Positions 43,130 through 50,713 of a DNA stretch of 64,000 nucleotides are shown here, in pieces. Under the pieces are notes generated by a model, which saw only the letters and a program-made list of their open reading frames with translations, made no database searches and was not told where the DNA came from. Origin of the DNA: ZC4RG17 sp036380875 (GTDB taxonomy: Bacteria > Actinomycetota > Acidimicrobiia > Spongiisociales > ZC4RG35). Made by a program: the position numbers and the translations under genes. Location of the stretch: the NCBI GenBank assembly GCA_036380875.1, contig DASVDX010000088.1:54231-118230 (forward strand), written 5' to 3'. Numbering within the stretch: the first letter of the stretch is position 1; every line of letters begins with the position of its first letter.

Positions 43130-43135
43130 AACCTA
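43130..43135 (-). promoter_or_regulatory. -10 hexamer, yifB-dprA
   Basis: TAGGTT ends seven bases before the ATG at 43122, predicting a leaderless mRNA. Confidence 0.45.
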
Positions 43136-43174
43136 CGTCCTCCCCATGGTGCTGAACAGGGGTCTGGCCTGCCG

Positions 43175-43558
43175 TCAGGCGAGGCCGCGTTCAGTCAGAT
43201 AGGCGTTGCTGAGCCGCTTGGGGGCCTGGGTGACCCAAGCTTCGAGGATGACCTCTTCGAGGTCGTCCACGGAGGCCCGCTCCAGGTCCACGAGCACCGC
43301 CGGGTATCCGTCGAAGTGGGGCGTTGTGAAAAACACATCGGGATCGTCGGCGATCAACGCCTCCTTCACCCCGACGTCCGGCGTGCGCACCCCGAGGATC
43401 GGCCCATCGGGCGCTGAGTCGCCGAGCGCCTCGTAGTCTCCCCGGCGGAGGGGGCGTTCCCAGGCGATCTTCTTGTTGCGCACGCTCCAGGTGCGCTCGG
43501 CCTCGACGACCTCGGGGAGAGCGTTGGCGATGCGGCTGACATCGTCCCAGGTAGCCAC
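43175..43558 (-). CDS. MmcQ/YjbR family protein
   Basis: A 127-residue CyaY-like-fold protein of the MmcQ/YjbR family. Typical segments are VVEAERTWSVRNKKIAWERPLR in two parts, FFTTPHFDGYPAVLVDLERA and APKRLSNAYL at the end. Members are often described as DNA-binding, but the function is not established. I start at the GTG at 43558, four bases after AGGAGG; the neighbouring GTG 43561 is also possible. It lies 29 bases after the enoyl-CoA hydratase gene. Confidence 0.88.
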   Translation of the reverse strand: MATWDDVSRIANALPEVVEAERTWSVRNKKIAWERPLRRGDYEALGDSAPDGPILGVRTPDVGVKEALIADDPDVFFTTPHFDGYPAVLVDLERASVDDLEEVILEAWVTQAPKRLSNAYLTERGLA

Positions 43559-43587
43559 CACTCCTCCTTCCTGGGCTGGCTCCGACG

Positions 43588-44364
43588 CTAGCGCCCTGTG
43601 AACTGCGGAGGCCGCTTCTCGATGAAGGCCTGGACGCCCTCGGCGAAGTCCTCGGTCGAAAGGCAGATGGACTGTGACTGCCCCTCCCACGCCAGCGCCT
43701 CGGGAAAGGACACTTCCCAGGTCGAGTCGAGTCCCTGCTTGATGAACATCTGGGCCACGGGGGCGCCGGCCAGGAAAGATTCGGCTATCTCAGTGGCCCG
43801 CGCTTCCAGCGCTTCCGGCTCCACGACCTCGAGGCACAGGCCGATGCGCAGGGCCTCCTCCGCCTCCACGATGCGTCCCGAAAGTGCCAGCTCCTTGGCC
43901 CTCTGCATCCCGACGACTCGTGGGAGGTGCCACGACCCGCCGAAGTCGAGGGTGAGCCCACGGCGCACGAAGATCTCCGAGAACCGGGCTCGGGTGGTGG
44001 CGATGACGACGTCGCAGCCGAGAGCCAGATTCATCCCCGCCCCCACGGCCACCCCGTCGACGGCGGCGATGGTGGGTTTCGTCGTGCGGTGGAGGGCGGT
44101 GGCGGCGGCCGCCACCTGCTTCATCCGCCGGTGCCGGTCGATCAAGGGAGCGTCGGCTGCCATCGACGGGTCGAGCTCGGCGCCGGCGCAGAAGTCCTCC
44201 CCGTCGCCTCTGATCACGAGGACGCGGGCCTCCGATCGCTCGAACTCCTCGATCGCCGACCGCAGCTCGGCCCATCCTCCCGGAGGAACCGAGTTCTTGC
44301 GCCCCGGATTGGACAATGTCAGCCAGCGGATCGGACCCGCGTCCTCGCTCGACACCCAGCTCAT
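43588..44364 (-). CDS. Enoyl-CoA hydratase/isomerase family protein
   Basis: A 258-residue crotonase-fold protein. The oxyanion-hole segment is DFCAGAELDPS, and AAVDGVAVGAGMNLALGCDVVIAT is the second conserved block, with a hydrophobic RRGLTLDFGGSWHLPRVVG helix after it. One of the two catalytic glutamates of true hydratases seems replaced by aspartate (TLDFGGS), so isomerase or another crotonase reaction is possible. The role is probably in fatty-acid or amino-acid breakdown, which fits icmF and etfBA elsewhere in the window. TACCGT lies eight bases before the ATG. Confidence 0.88.
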   Translation of the reverse strand: MSWVSSEDAGPIRWLTLSNPGRKNSVPPGGWAELRSAIEEFERSEARVLVIRGDGEDFCAGAELDPSMAADAPLIDRHRRMKQVAAAATALHRTTKPTIAAVDGVAVGAGMNLALGCDVVIATTRARFSEIFVRRGLTLDFGGSWHLPRVVGMQRAKELALSGRIVEAEEALRIGLCLEVVEPEALEARATEIAESFLAGAPVAQMFIKQGLDSTWEVSFPEALAWEGQSQSICLSTEDFAEGVQAFIEKRPPQFTGR

Positions 44365-44372
44365 AGCCGATG

Positions 44373-44378
44373 ACGGTA
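44373..44378 (-). promoter_or_regulatory. -10 hexamer, enoyl-CoA hydratase gene
   Basis: TACCGT ends eight bases before the ATG at 44364, without a Shine-Dalgarno site. Confidence 0.4.
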
Positions 44379-44412
44379 ACCGCCCACCGCCGATCGGGCG
44401 CCGCTGTTCACA

Positions 44413-45264
44413 TCAAGGCAGGCTCTCGCAGGCGATACCGTCGTTGTCGCCATCCAGTCCGGCGAAGTCTCCGTAGTAGGGGTAGTACTTGTCGAAGAAC
44501 GCCTGGGCTTCTGCCTGGGTGCTGAAGTCATCACAATCCCTGTCGGCAGGACGCGGCGGAATCGTCGTCGTGGGCGTGGTTGTGGTCGTCGTTGTGGTCG
44601 TGGTCGTGGTTGTCGGCCGCGGCGGAGGCTCGATCGGAGCCAGGTGCAGGGCGCGGGCCATGAACGATGCCATCTCCCCTCTCGTCACCGGATCGTCGGG
44701 GCAGAACCGGTTGTTCGTGGGCGGGTTGCAGCCCCGAGTGATCCCGGCGTCGGCGAGGGCAGCGATTTCTCCTTCGAACGTCGAACCGACCGAATCCACG
44801 AACCGAGTCGTCCCACCGGGCAACCGAAGCGCTCGCACCATGAAGGCTGCCATCTGCCCTCTGGTGACCGGGTCCTCCGGGCAGAAGCGGTCGTTCTGAG
44901 GCGGGTTGCAGCCGCGAGTCACGCCCACAGCCACCAGCCAAGCGATGTCTTCGGCGAAGACGCTCGAGGAGGCGTCCACGAAGTCCACTCGGCCCGCCAC
45001 GACCGGAAGATCGGGAAGCGCTCGATGGAGGAACGCCGCCATCTGGCCGCGGCTGACGGGATCATCGGGACAGAACAGGTCGTTCCTCGGCGGGTTGCAG
45101 CCTCGGGTGATCCCGGCGGCAGCGATGGCTTCGATCGTTCCCTGGTGGACAGAATCGTCGTCATCGAAGAACGTCCCGCCGGGAGGGAGGGCAGCGTATG
45201 CAACTCCTCCCACTAGCGAGATCAGGGCAACCAAGCCAGAGACGAGGCGGAATCTGCGGCTCAT
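44413..45264 (-). CDS. Secreted SLH protein with Thr-rich linker and Excalibur domain
   Basis: A 283-residue exported protein. A signal peptide (about 1-26, ending AYAA) is followed by three SLH repeats with GCNPP and FCPDDPVTRGQMAAF motifs, each with a fixed cysteine pair. Then come a linker of 13 uninterrupted threonines and a few more, and a C-terminal Excalibur calcium-binding domain with DRDCDDF and GLDGDNDGIACESLP. The Excalibur DxDxDGxxCE motif is intact. SLH should bind the wall while Excalibur faces outward. I start at ATG 45264 with GGAGG six bases upstream. It shares its repeat type with the gene at 2-526. Confidence 0.9.
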   Translation of the reverse strand: MSRRFRLVSGLVALISLVGGVAYAALPPGGTFFDDDDSVHQGTIEAIAAAGITRGCNPPRNDLFCPDDPVSRGQMAAFLHRALPDLPVVAGRVDFVDASSSVFAEDIAWLVAVGVTRGCNPPQNDRFCPEDPVTRGQMAAFMVRALRLPGGTTRFVDSVGSTFEGEIAALADAGITRGCNPPTNNRFCPDDPVTRGEMASFMARALHLAPIEPPPRPTTTTTTTTTTTTTPTTTIPPRPADRDCDDFSTQAEAQAFFDKYYPYYGDFAGLDGDNDGIACESLP

Positions 45265-45296
45265 GGCATCCTCCCTTGGACCATTCGACCAGGGAA

Positions 45297-45366
45297 GGAT
45301 CGGTCGCCTATCCGGCCCAGGCAATGGTCCTTGGTCCCTATATGAGGTTGCTCTGGATCGGTCGCC
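45297..45366. repeat. 12-base direct repeats in a divergent promoter region
   Basis: GGATCGGTCGCC occurs at 45297-45308 and 45355-45366, 58 bases apart, between the SLH-Excalibur gene and the small membrane protein gene. It could be a shared regulator site. Inverted GGACCAT/ATGGTCC arms lie close by. Confidence 0.35.
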
Positions 45367-45374
45367 GCCTGGTC

Positions 45375-45380
45375 TACTGT
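45375..45380 (+). promoter_or_regulatory. -10 hexamer, small membrane protein gene
   Basis: TACTGT ends six bases before the ATG at 45387, predicting a leaderless mRNA. This is the main evidence that the 37-codon gene is real. Confidence 0.55.
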
Positions 45381-45386
45381 GACCAC

Positions 45387-45500
45387 ATGGGTTTCAACCC
45401 GTTCCGTGAGCAGAAGAAGGGAGTCCTCGACGTCGCCTTGGTCGTCTTGGCGGTGGCGATCACCGTCGCCTTGGTGGCATGGGGATTCCTCGGGGGGTGA
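45387..45500 (+). CDS. 37-residue single-pass membrane protein
   Basis: A very small protein: a basic N-terminus (GFNPFREQKKG) and one hydrophobic helix from about 14 to 35 ending in GG. By the positive-inside rule the N-terminus is cytoplasmic. Support for the gene is the leaderless promoter TACTGT six bases upstream and the GTGA overlap (45497-45500) with the next gene, which couples the two. I know of similar small membrane ORFs beside this zinc-ribbon family in actinobacteria, but cannot confirm the relationship here. Function unknown. Confidence 0.65.
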   Translation: MGFNPFREQKKGVLDVALVVLAVAITVALVAWGFLGG

Positions 45501-45709
45501 CGATGCTCCGCTGGGGTCACTTCCAGGTCACGGTCACGCCTGTCCAGCCTTATGCCGCCCGCAAGTCCTACGTGTGCCCGGGCTGCGAATCGTCGATCCC
45601 GCCCGGCACCTTCCATCTCGTCGTGGTGCCCGACGAGGCTCCGGATCTTCGTCGGCATTGGCACCACGGCTGCTGGCATCGTCAGCAGCGCATGCAACGC
45701 CGTCGGTGA
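45497..45709 (+). CDS. Small zinc-ribbon-like actinobacterial protein
   Basis: A protein of 70 residues from GTG 45497, or 68 from ATG 45503. It contains YVCPGCESSIPPGTFHLVVV and DLRRHWHHGCW, a Cys-Cys-His-Cys arrangement that could bind zinc. Proteins of this kind are common in actinobacteria, often labelled ATP/GTP-binding without evidence. The GTGA overlap suggests coupling to the 37-residue membrane protein, so they may act together at the membrane. Its stop lies one base from the convergent ABC permease stop. Confidence 0.75.
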   Translation: MTMLRWGHFQVTVTPVQPYAARKSYVCPGCESSIPPGTFHLVVVPDEAPDLRRHWHHGCWHRQQRMQRRR

Positions 45710-45710
45710 C

Positions 45711-46478
45711 TCAGGGCTCGCGATAGGCGAGCGCCCACCAGGCGAGCGCGACACCGAACAGCGTCCACAAAGCCACCACGATCACGGCGCGCTCCGGGGG
45801 TATGCCCGAAGACGGCAGCATCTGGGAGAAGAGGCCCCCTTCGATCGTGCCCAAGAGCGCCGTGGAGTTGGCGGTCAGGGACACGTTGGCATAGGGCCTC
45901 CATAGGCCCAGAAGGGACTCTCCGAACGAGAAGGCAAGAGCAGCTCCGATCGCCGGCCCTACCGCACGCAAGAGCCCGACCAGGGCCAATCCCAAGGACA
46001 CCCAGGCGATCTGCACCACGAGAGAGCTGCCGAAGATCTTCAGCCAGTCGGAGGCGGGCAGACCACCCTCGCCGATGGCGCCGACCGCCACGACCGCGGC
46101 GAACCCGGCTATGGCGGCGGCGATGGCCAGCCACGACGCCCCGGAGAGCACGAGCAGCCGGGCGCCGACATGACGAAGCCTGCGTGCTTCACGGGTGAGG
46201 CTCGTCGCCCAGAACGAGCTCGCCATCTCGCTGCCGAGCATCATCGCAGCGAGGATCAGTGGGAACCACGTCTGGCTGATGACCTGCTGCGCTCCGAGGA
46301 TGTAGGCGTCGGGCTTCGGGATGGGTGTCAGGCCCTCCGCCGCCTCCGGGGCGACACGGGGGAAGACGACCGTGAAGAACGCCGTCATCGCCACCAGCAC
46401 CGCGAGGATGGCGACCATCAGGAAGTACGCCTTGCGGCGGAGGAGCTTCACCAACTCGGCACGAATCAGGTGGGTCAT
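45711..46478 (-). CDS. ABC-2 type transporter permease
   Basis: A 255-residue permease with about six membrane helices. It begins MTHLIRAELVKLLRRKAYF, the usual amphipathic start of ABC-2 permeases, with the first helix at 19-40. I start at ATG 46478, which overlaps the stop of the ATPase gene as ATGA; the frame to 46601 is not conserved. With the ATPase it forms an exporter of unknown substrate, often linked to antibiotic or lipid export. Confidence 0.88.
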   Translation of the reverse strand: MTHLIRAELVKLLRRKAYFLMVAILAVLVAMTAFFTVVFPRVAPEAAEGLTPIPKPDAYILGAQQVISQTWFPLILAAMMLGSEMASSFWATSLTREARRLRHVGARLLVLSGASWLAIAAAIAGFAAVVAVGAIGEGGLPASDWLKIFGSSLVVQIAWVSLGLALVGLLRAVGPAIGAALAFSFGESLLGLWRPYANVSLTANSTALLGTIEGGLFSQMLPSSGIPPERAVIVVALWTLFGVALAWWALAYREP

Positions 46479-47359
46479 CCGGAGGTCAGCTCCAGGAAGA
46501 CCTGCTCGAGGCTCTGGTTGGCGGGCACCAAGGCCGACGGGTAGATCCCCGCTTCGGCCAACGTCCGCGAAACCACGGAACCGTCCTCGGCATTCACGCA
46601 CAAGACCGAGTCGTCGAGGCGGGTCTCGAGGCCGGCGGCCCGCAGGACCTCGAACGCCTCGGTTGGGCGATCCACGGTCACCCTCATCTCCCGGGCGCCA
46701 CCGAGCAGGTCGGGCAGAGGCCCCTGGTACCGGAGGGTCCCTTGGGCGATGACGACCACGTGGTCGGCCAGCGCCTGCACGTCGGAGAGATTGTGGCTCG
46801 AGATGACGACCGTTTTCCTCTCGTCGTCGACGAGACGACGGAGCCGCTCCTTGAAAGAATGCTGGCCGGCCGGGTCGAGGCCATCGAGAGGTTCGTCCAG
46901 GAGGAGAACGTCGGGGTTCCCTAGCAACGCCGCCGCCAGAGCGAGACGCTGGCGCATCCCCTTCGAGTAACCGCTGACGGGTCGATCCAGGTCATCGCTC
47001 AACTCGACGAACTCGGCCAGGGCCTCGATCCTCTCGTGGCCGAAGCCGAGCGTATGGGCGGCGACGACGAGATTCTGTCGACCGGTGAGCGGACGCAGCA
47101 GGCCGGGTTCGTCGACGATCGCCCCGACGCGTTTGACGATCCGGGCGAGGTCGTGATCGATCGACATGTCACCGATCCTGGCGGTCCCCGCATCTGGACG
47201 GGACAGACCCAGGAGGATCCGAAAGGTCGTGGTCTTCCCCGCCCCATTGGGCCCGAGGAAACCAGAGAGGCGCCCACCTGGGAACTCGAGGGACAGCCCG
47301 TCGAGAGCAACCGTTGCCCCGTAGCGCTTCCGCAGGCCGTCGACGACGACGTCCATCAT
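46475..47359 (-). CDS. ABC transporter ATP-binding protein
   Basis: A 294-residue ATPase of the drug-exporter type. Walker A is GPNGAGKTT, the signature is YSKGMRQRLALAAALL (SKGMR in place of SGGQ), Walker B is VLLLDEPLDGLDPAG, and a C-terminal domain of about 80 residues follows SSHNLSDVQ. I start at ATG 47359, which overlaps the yraN stop (ATGA). The DUF2469-yraN-ATPase-permease genes form one overlapping run. Confidence 0.92.
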   Translation of the reverse strand: MMDVVVDGLRKRYGATVALDGLSLEFPGGRLSGFLGPNGAGKTTTFRILLGLSRPDAGTARIGDMSIDHDLARIVKRVGAIVDEPGLLRPLTGRQNLVVAAHTLGFGHERIEALAEFVELSDDLDRPVSGYSKGMRQRLALAAALLGNPDVLLLDEPLDGLDPAGQHSFKERLRRLVDDERKTVVISSHNLSDVQALADHVVVIAQGTLRYQGPLPDLLGGAREMRVTVDRPTEAFEVLRAAGLETRLDDSVLCVNAEDGSVVSRTLAEAGIYPSALVPANQSLEQVFLELTSG

Positions 47360-47682
47360 GCTGCCGCCCGCACCCACCGAACCTCGGCACCGCGGGCGTC
47401 GAGGCGCACCGCCACGAGATCGATGCGACGGGCACCCACCCGCCGGGCGAGACGAGCCACCTGAGCGCGTTTTTCTGCGTCGAAAGCCCCCAGGGGATCC
47501 TCGTTCCCGGTGATCGTTCGGACCTCCACCACCACCCGGGTCCGGCCTTCGCGAGCCAGGACGTCCAGTTCCCCCGCGCCCACCCGGAGGTTGCGCGCCA
47601 CCACCTCCACGCCGTGTCTCTGCAGGAAACCGACCGCCACTCGTTCACCGATCTGTCCGATGTGGCGGCGGTGGTCGCTCAT
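47356..47682 (-). CDS. YraN family (UPF0102) endonuclease-like protein
   Basis: A 108-residue restriction-endonuclease-fold protein. Conserved segments are GERVAVGFLQRHGVEVVARNLRVG, GELDVLAREGRTRVVVEVR and KRAQVARLAR. The E-D-ExR pattern resembles a nuclease active site, with Arg where many have Lys. The family is associated with recombination or Holliday junctions, but this is not proved. It overlaps the DUF2469 gene and the ATPase gene by four bases each. Confidence 0.9.
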   Translation of the reverse strand: MSDHRRHIGQIGERVAVGFLQRHGVEVVARNLRVGAGELDVLAREGRTRVVVEVRTITGNEDPLGAFDAEKRAQVARLARRVGARRIDLVAVRLDARGAEVRWVRAAA

Positions 47683-47972
47683 TCGTCCTCGGGACGGGAG
47701 AGTTCCTCGACGTTGATGTCGTTGAAGGTGAGGACCCTGACTCTGTTGAGGAAGCGGGCGGGTCGGAACATGTCCCAGACCCAGGCGTCTTCCATCAACA
47801 CTTCGAAATACAGGGCGTCTCCTTCCGAGTGACGCTTCACCTCGACGGAATTGGCCAGATAGAACCGGCGCTCGGTCTCCACCACATATCGGAACAGCGG
47901 GAGTACGTCTTTGTACTCCTTGTATATGGCGAGTTCCGATTCGGTTTCGTAGCGTTCGAGGTCTTCTTCCAT
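47679..47972 (-). CDS. DUF2469 family protein
   Basis: A 97-residue actinobacterial protein with the near-invariant YETESELAIYKEYKDVLPLF and VETERRFYLANSVEV, then MEDAWVWDMFRPARFL and NDINVEEL. It has no known function but is conserved in this place across the phylum. I start at ATG 47972 after GAGAGGGA; the frame to 48011 has no family sequence. In mycobacteria rnhB lies between lepB and this gene; here it is absent. Confidence 0.93.
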   Translation of the reverse strand: MEEDLERYETESELAIYKEYKDVLPLFRYVVETERRFYLANSVEVKRHSEGDALYFEVLMEDAWVWDMFRPARFLNRVRVLTFNDINVEELSRPEDE

Positions 47973-48015
47973 TGGTCCCTCTCGATGAGGATTAACAGAC
48001 GGTAGTGACAATCGG

Positions 48016-48648
48016 TCAGAGAGTGCCGAACCGGTCCAGTGGCCAGATTCGCAATATCGCCTGCCCGATGATCTCGTCGACCGGCACCGGGCCGAAGGAA
48101 CGGGAATCGAGACTCGAGTTGCGGTTGTCGCCCATCAAGAACACGTGGCCCTCGGGCACGATCTCCGGTCCGAACGAGCCTCGGATCTCCTGCTCGAGCA
48201 GGTAAGGCTCGACCTGAGGCACACCATCTACGTACAACTGGCCATTGGTCACCTCGACCGTCTGGCCTCCAACGGCGACGACGCGCTTGATGAGGTCGAC
48301 CTCCGGCCGGGAGCGCACGCCCACCGCCTCGAGGACAGAGCGGATCACCGCCTCGGGGAAAGACTCCTGCAGTTGCTCGTCCGTCAACGCCGGGTTGAGG
48401 ACGACCACGACGTCGCCCGGCTCCGGGTCTCCGAACCTGTATGCGAGCTTGTTGACGATCACTCGATCGTTGATCTCGATCGTCGGGAGCATCGATTCCG
48501 ACGGGATGTAGAAAGGCTGGATCAGGAAGGTCTTCACTACCACTGCCACGGCGAGCGCCGTGAACAACAGACCCGGTAGCTCCAGCCAGATCGGAGTCTT
48601 GCGGGTCTCGCTCTCCGAGATCTCCTCGGGTCCCGCCCGCTCCTCCAA
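48016..48648 (-). CDS. lepB: Signal peptidase I
   Basis: A 210-residue membrane protease that removes signal peptides outside the membrane. One membrane helix spans about 22-44. The catalytic serine is Ser52 in PSESMLPT, and the general base is Lys121 in DLIKRVVAVGG. Box E is GDNRNSSLDSR. The TTG start is the best available; no ATG or GTG lies in frame before the helix. It comes eight bases after rplS and is likely in the same mRNA. Confidence 0.93.
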   Translation of the reverse strand: MEERAGPEEISESETRKTPIWLELPGLLFTALAVAVVVKTFLIQPFYIPSESMLPTIEINDRVIVNKLAYRFGDPEPGDVVVVLNPALTDEQLQESFPEAVIRSVLEAVGVRSRPEVDLIKRVVAVGGQTVEVTNGQLYVDGVPQVEPYLLEQEIRGSFGPEIVPEGHVFLMGDNRNSSLDSRSFGPVPVDEIIGQAILRIWPLDRFGTL

Positions 48649-48656
48649 GGGAACGC

Positions 48657-49001
48657 TCAGTCCCTCAGCTCCTTGATGCGCGCTGACTTGCCCGTGCGTT
48701 CGCGGAGGTAGTACAGCTTCGAGCGCCGCACGTCGCCTCGCCGCACCACCTCGATCTTGTCGATGATCGGCGAATGGAGTGGGAACACGCGCTCCACCCC
48801 CACCCCGAAGCTGATCTTGCGCACGGTGAAGGTGGCAGTGGCGCCACCACCGTTGCGAGCGATGACCACGCCCTCGAAGACCTGGATCCGCTCACGCCCG
48901 CCTTCCACCACGCGGACGTGCACCTTCACGTTGTCGCCGGCGCGAAAGTGGGGGATGTCGTCGCGCAGCTGGGCGTTCTCGAGTAGCTGCAGATCGTTCA
49001 T
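48657..49001 (-). CDS. rplS: 50S ribosomal protein L19
   Basis: A 114-residue L19 at the 30S-50S interface, normal length. Conserved parts are FRAGDNVKVHVRVVEGGRER, VFEGVVIARN, and the C-terminal VRRSKLYYLRERTGKSARIKE. The ATG at 49001 has AGGAG five bases upstream. A 118-base gap to trmD gives room for a promoter (TGATACACT near the trmD stop) and a leader. Confidence 0.97.
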   Translation of the reverse strand: MNDLQLLENAQLRDDIPHFRAGDNVKVHVRVVEGGRERIQVFEGVVIARNGGGATATFTVRKISFGVGVERVFPLHSPIIDKIEVVRRGDVRRSKLYYLRERTGKSARIKELRD

Positions 49002-49119
49002 GAGGGCTCCTGGTCGTCTTGTTCTAACCGGGCGCCTGGCCAGCGAAGACGGCACCAGGCCACCCGCGGAAATCTCGAAGAAAGTCGGCGCCCACGGTCG
49101 CGGACGCAGCGAAAGTGTA

Positions 49120-49806
49120 TCAGCTATCCGTTCTGGCGACGAACCGCTCCCACAGGTCGGGCCTCCTCTCCTGCGTCCGGCGGCGGCGTTGCTCCTCGCG
49201 CCAGGCCTGGATACGAGCATGGTCGCCCGACAGAAGGACTTCGGGGACTTTCAGGCCCATGAACTCGGCCGGCTTCGTGTAGACGGGCTCTTCGAGCAGA
49301 CCATCCCGGAACGACTCGTGAGCCACCGAGTCGGGGTTGCCCACCACGCCCGGCAACAGCCGGGTCACGGCTTCGATCACCACCAGGGCGGCGGCTTCCC
49401 CCCCGGCCAAGACGTAGTCGCCTATCGAGATCTCTTCGTCTATGCAGGAGTCGATCATCCTCTGGTCGATCCCTTCGTACCGTCCACAGACCAGCGTCAG
49501 ATGGTCCAGGGTCGCCAGCCGGTCCACGGTCGACTGGTCGAGAGGGGTGCCGGCCGGACTCATCAGCACACGATGAGAGCCGGCGAGGGGTTCGAGCGTG
49601 GCCACGAGGGGTTCGACCCGCATCACCATTCCTGCCCCTCCGCCGTAGGGCGTGTCGTCCACCTGGCGGTGCTTTCCCAGGCCATGCTGGCGGATGTCGT
49701 GGATGTCGATCGTGAGGATGCCGGCGTCGGTCGCCCGCTTGACCAGTCCGACATCGAGCGGGCCACTGAAATACGGCGGGAAGATCGTCACGACAGATAT
49801 CCGCAT
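49120..49806 (-). CDS. trmD: tRNA (guanine-N1)-methyltransferase TrmD
   Basis: A 228-residue SPOUT methyltransferase that makes m1G37 and so prevents frameshifts. RISVVTIFPPYF at the start, DDTPYGGGAGMVMR, VCGRYEGIDQR and EISIGDYVLAGGE, which form the trefoil knot, are intact. I start at ATG 49806: TAGGCT lies seven bases upstream and orthologues begin MRI; the ATG at 49812 would be inside the promoter spacer. In most bacteria trmD follows rimM directly; here a lipoprotein gene on the other strand separates them. Confidence 0.96.
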   Translation of the reverse strand: MRISVVTIFPPYFSGPLDVGLVKRATDAGILTIDIHDIRQHGLGKHRQVDDTPYGGGAGMVMRVEPLVATLEPLAGSHRVLMSPAGTPLDQSTVDRLATLDHLTLVCGRYEGIDQRMIDSCIDEEISIGDYVLAGGEAAALVVIEAVTRLLPGVVGNPDSVAHESFRDGLLEEPVYTKPAEFMGLKVPEVLLSGDHARIQAWREEQRRRRTQERRPDLWERFVARTDS

Positions 49807-49813
49807 CGCCATC

Positions 49814-49819
49814 AGCCTA
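49814..49819 (-). promoter_or_regulatory. -10 hexamer, trmD
   Basis: TAGGCT ends seven bases before the ATG at 49806, predicting a leaderless mRNA and correcting the start. Confidence 0.5.
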
Positions 49820-49831
49820 AGGCGAAGCCCT

Positions 49832-49837
49832 TACCCT
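49832..49837 (+). promoter_or_regulatory. -10 hexamer, lipoprotein gene at 49844
   Basis: TACCCT ends six bases before the GTG at 49844. It lies only 12 bases from the divergent trmD hexamer, so the two promoters compete for space. Confidence 0.55.
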
Positions 49838-49843
49838 GTCGTC

Positions 49844-50713
49844 GTGCGTCGCCTGGTCCCGTGCATCGTGTCGCTGTTGGTGCTGGCCGCCTGTGTGGAG
49901 GAGGCGGAGCCGCAATCGACATCCACATCGCCCTCGACGGCCCCCGCGACGACGTCGACGTCGACGGGAACCACCGAGGCCCCCACGACGACTGTCACCG
50001 AGGGAGCATGCCCGGCAGGCGATGTCATGTTTGCCGACGGCGGCCTCGCCGACTTCGATCCTCCGTCGTCGGACTCCACCCGGATCGCCGGGATCAATTG
50101 GCGCACCTCGGGGGTGTGCCAGCTCTTCACGATCAGCTTCGCCACCGAAGACGGGGCGCCGGCGACCACACCGCCGGCGCTGTCCGCTCGCCTGCTGCGC
50201 GGTGCAGGGGTCCTGCGCGTCGAGACTGCTGCCACCAGTTCGGTGGTGGCGGACCAGCTCGTCGAGGCAGGAGCCGTCGAGAGACTGTTCGTGCCCGTCG
50301 CTGAAGACGGCACGCGTTTCGTGGACCTGGTGCTCGCCGAGCCGGTCGTGGCTCGGGCGCGACTCCAGACATCCCCGGCAAGAGTCGAGATCGAGCTGCA
50401 GCCGGGCGGGCCCGAGGAGATCGGCCACCCGCTGATGGCCGGAGGTGTCGTGGTCGTGGAGCCGGGATCGGCGGCCGTGGCCGTGCCCGTGCTCGATCTC
50501 GCCGGCTACTCGACTGGCGAGGCTGCCAGCTACGACGTGACGATCACCCGTAGTGGCCAGCCCCTCGTCGAGACGGAACTGCAGACGCTGGACAGCCCCG
50601 GATCCTGGTCGGCATTCCATCTGGTGATCCAGGTCGGAGCCGACACCTACGACACCCTCCAGGTGACCGACGAAGACGGATCGGTCGTGGCGGCCATCCC
50701 TTTCAGTCGATGA
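49844..50713 (+). CDS. Lipoprotein with Thr/Ser-rich linker and Gmad2-like C-terminus
   Basis: A 289-residue protein with a signal peptide ending in the lipobox LVLAAC at residues 12-17, a Thr/Ser/Pro linker (about 25-55) and two beta-rich domains. Residues 60-190 contain RFVDLVLAEPVVARARLQTS, resembling AMIN-like surface domains. The C-terminal 90 residues (GGVVVVEPGSAAVAVPVLDL, then GYSTGEAASYDV) look like a Gmad2 Ig-like domain. Both assignments are by eye. It lies opposite to the ribosomal operon between trmD and rimM and overlaps rimM by 11 bases. Mycobacteria carry a lipoprotein gene (lppW) close to the same place. Confidence 0.72.
   Translation: MRRLVPCIVSLLVLAACVEEAEPQSTSTSPSTAPATTSTSTGTTEAPTTTVTEGACPAGDVMFADGGLADFDPPSSDSTRIAGINWRTSGVCQLFTISFATEDGAPATTPPALSARLLRGAGVLRVETAATSSVVADQLVEAGAVERLFVPVAEDGTRFVDLVLAEPVVARARLQTSPARVEIELQPGGPEEIGHPLMAGGVVVVEPGSAAVAVPVLDLAGYSTGEAASYDVTITRSGQPLVETELQTLDSPGSWSAFHLVIQVGADTYDTLQVTDEDGSVVAAIPFSR

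Noticed and set aside
44560..44625. Imperfect trinucleotide repeat resembling a CRISPR or satellite
   Set aside because: It is the codon run for the poly-Thr linker of the SLH-Excalibur protein.
45711..47359. ABC exporter beside zinc-ribbon and SLH genes as a possible secretion or defence system
   Set aside because: The ATPase-permease pair is a common ABC-2 exporter, coupled to yraN; no nuclease, toxin or peptide gene supports a defence role.
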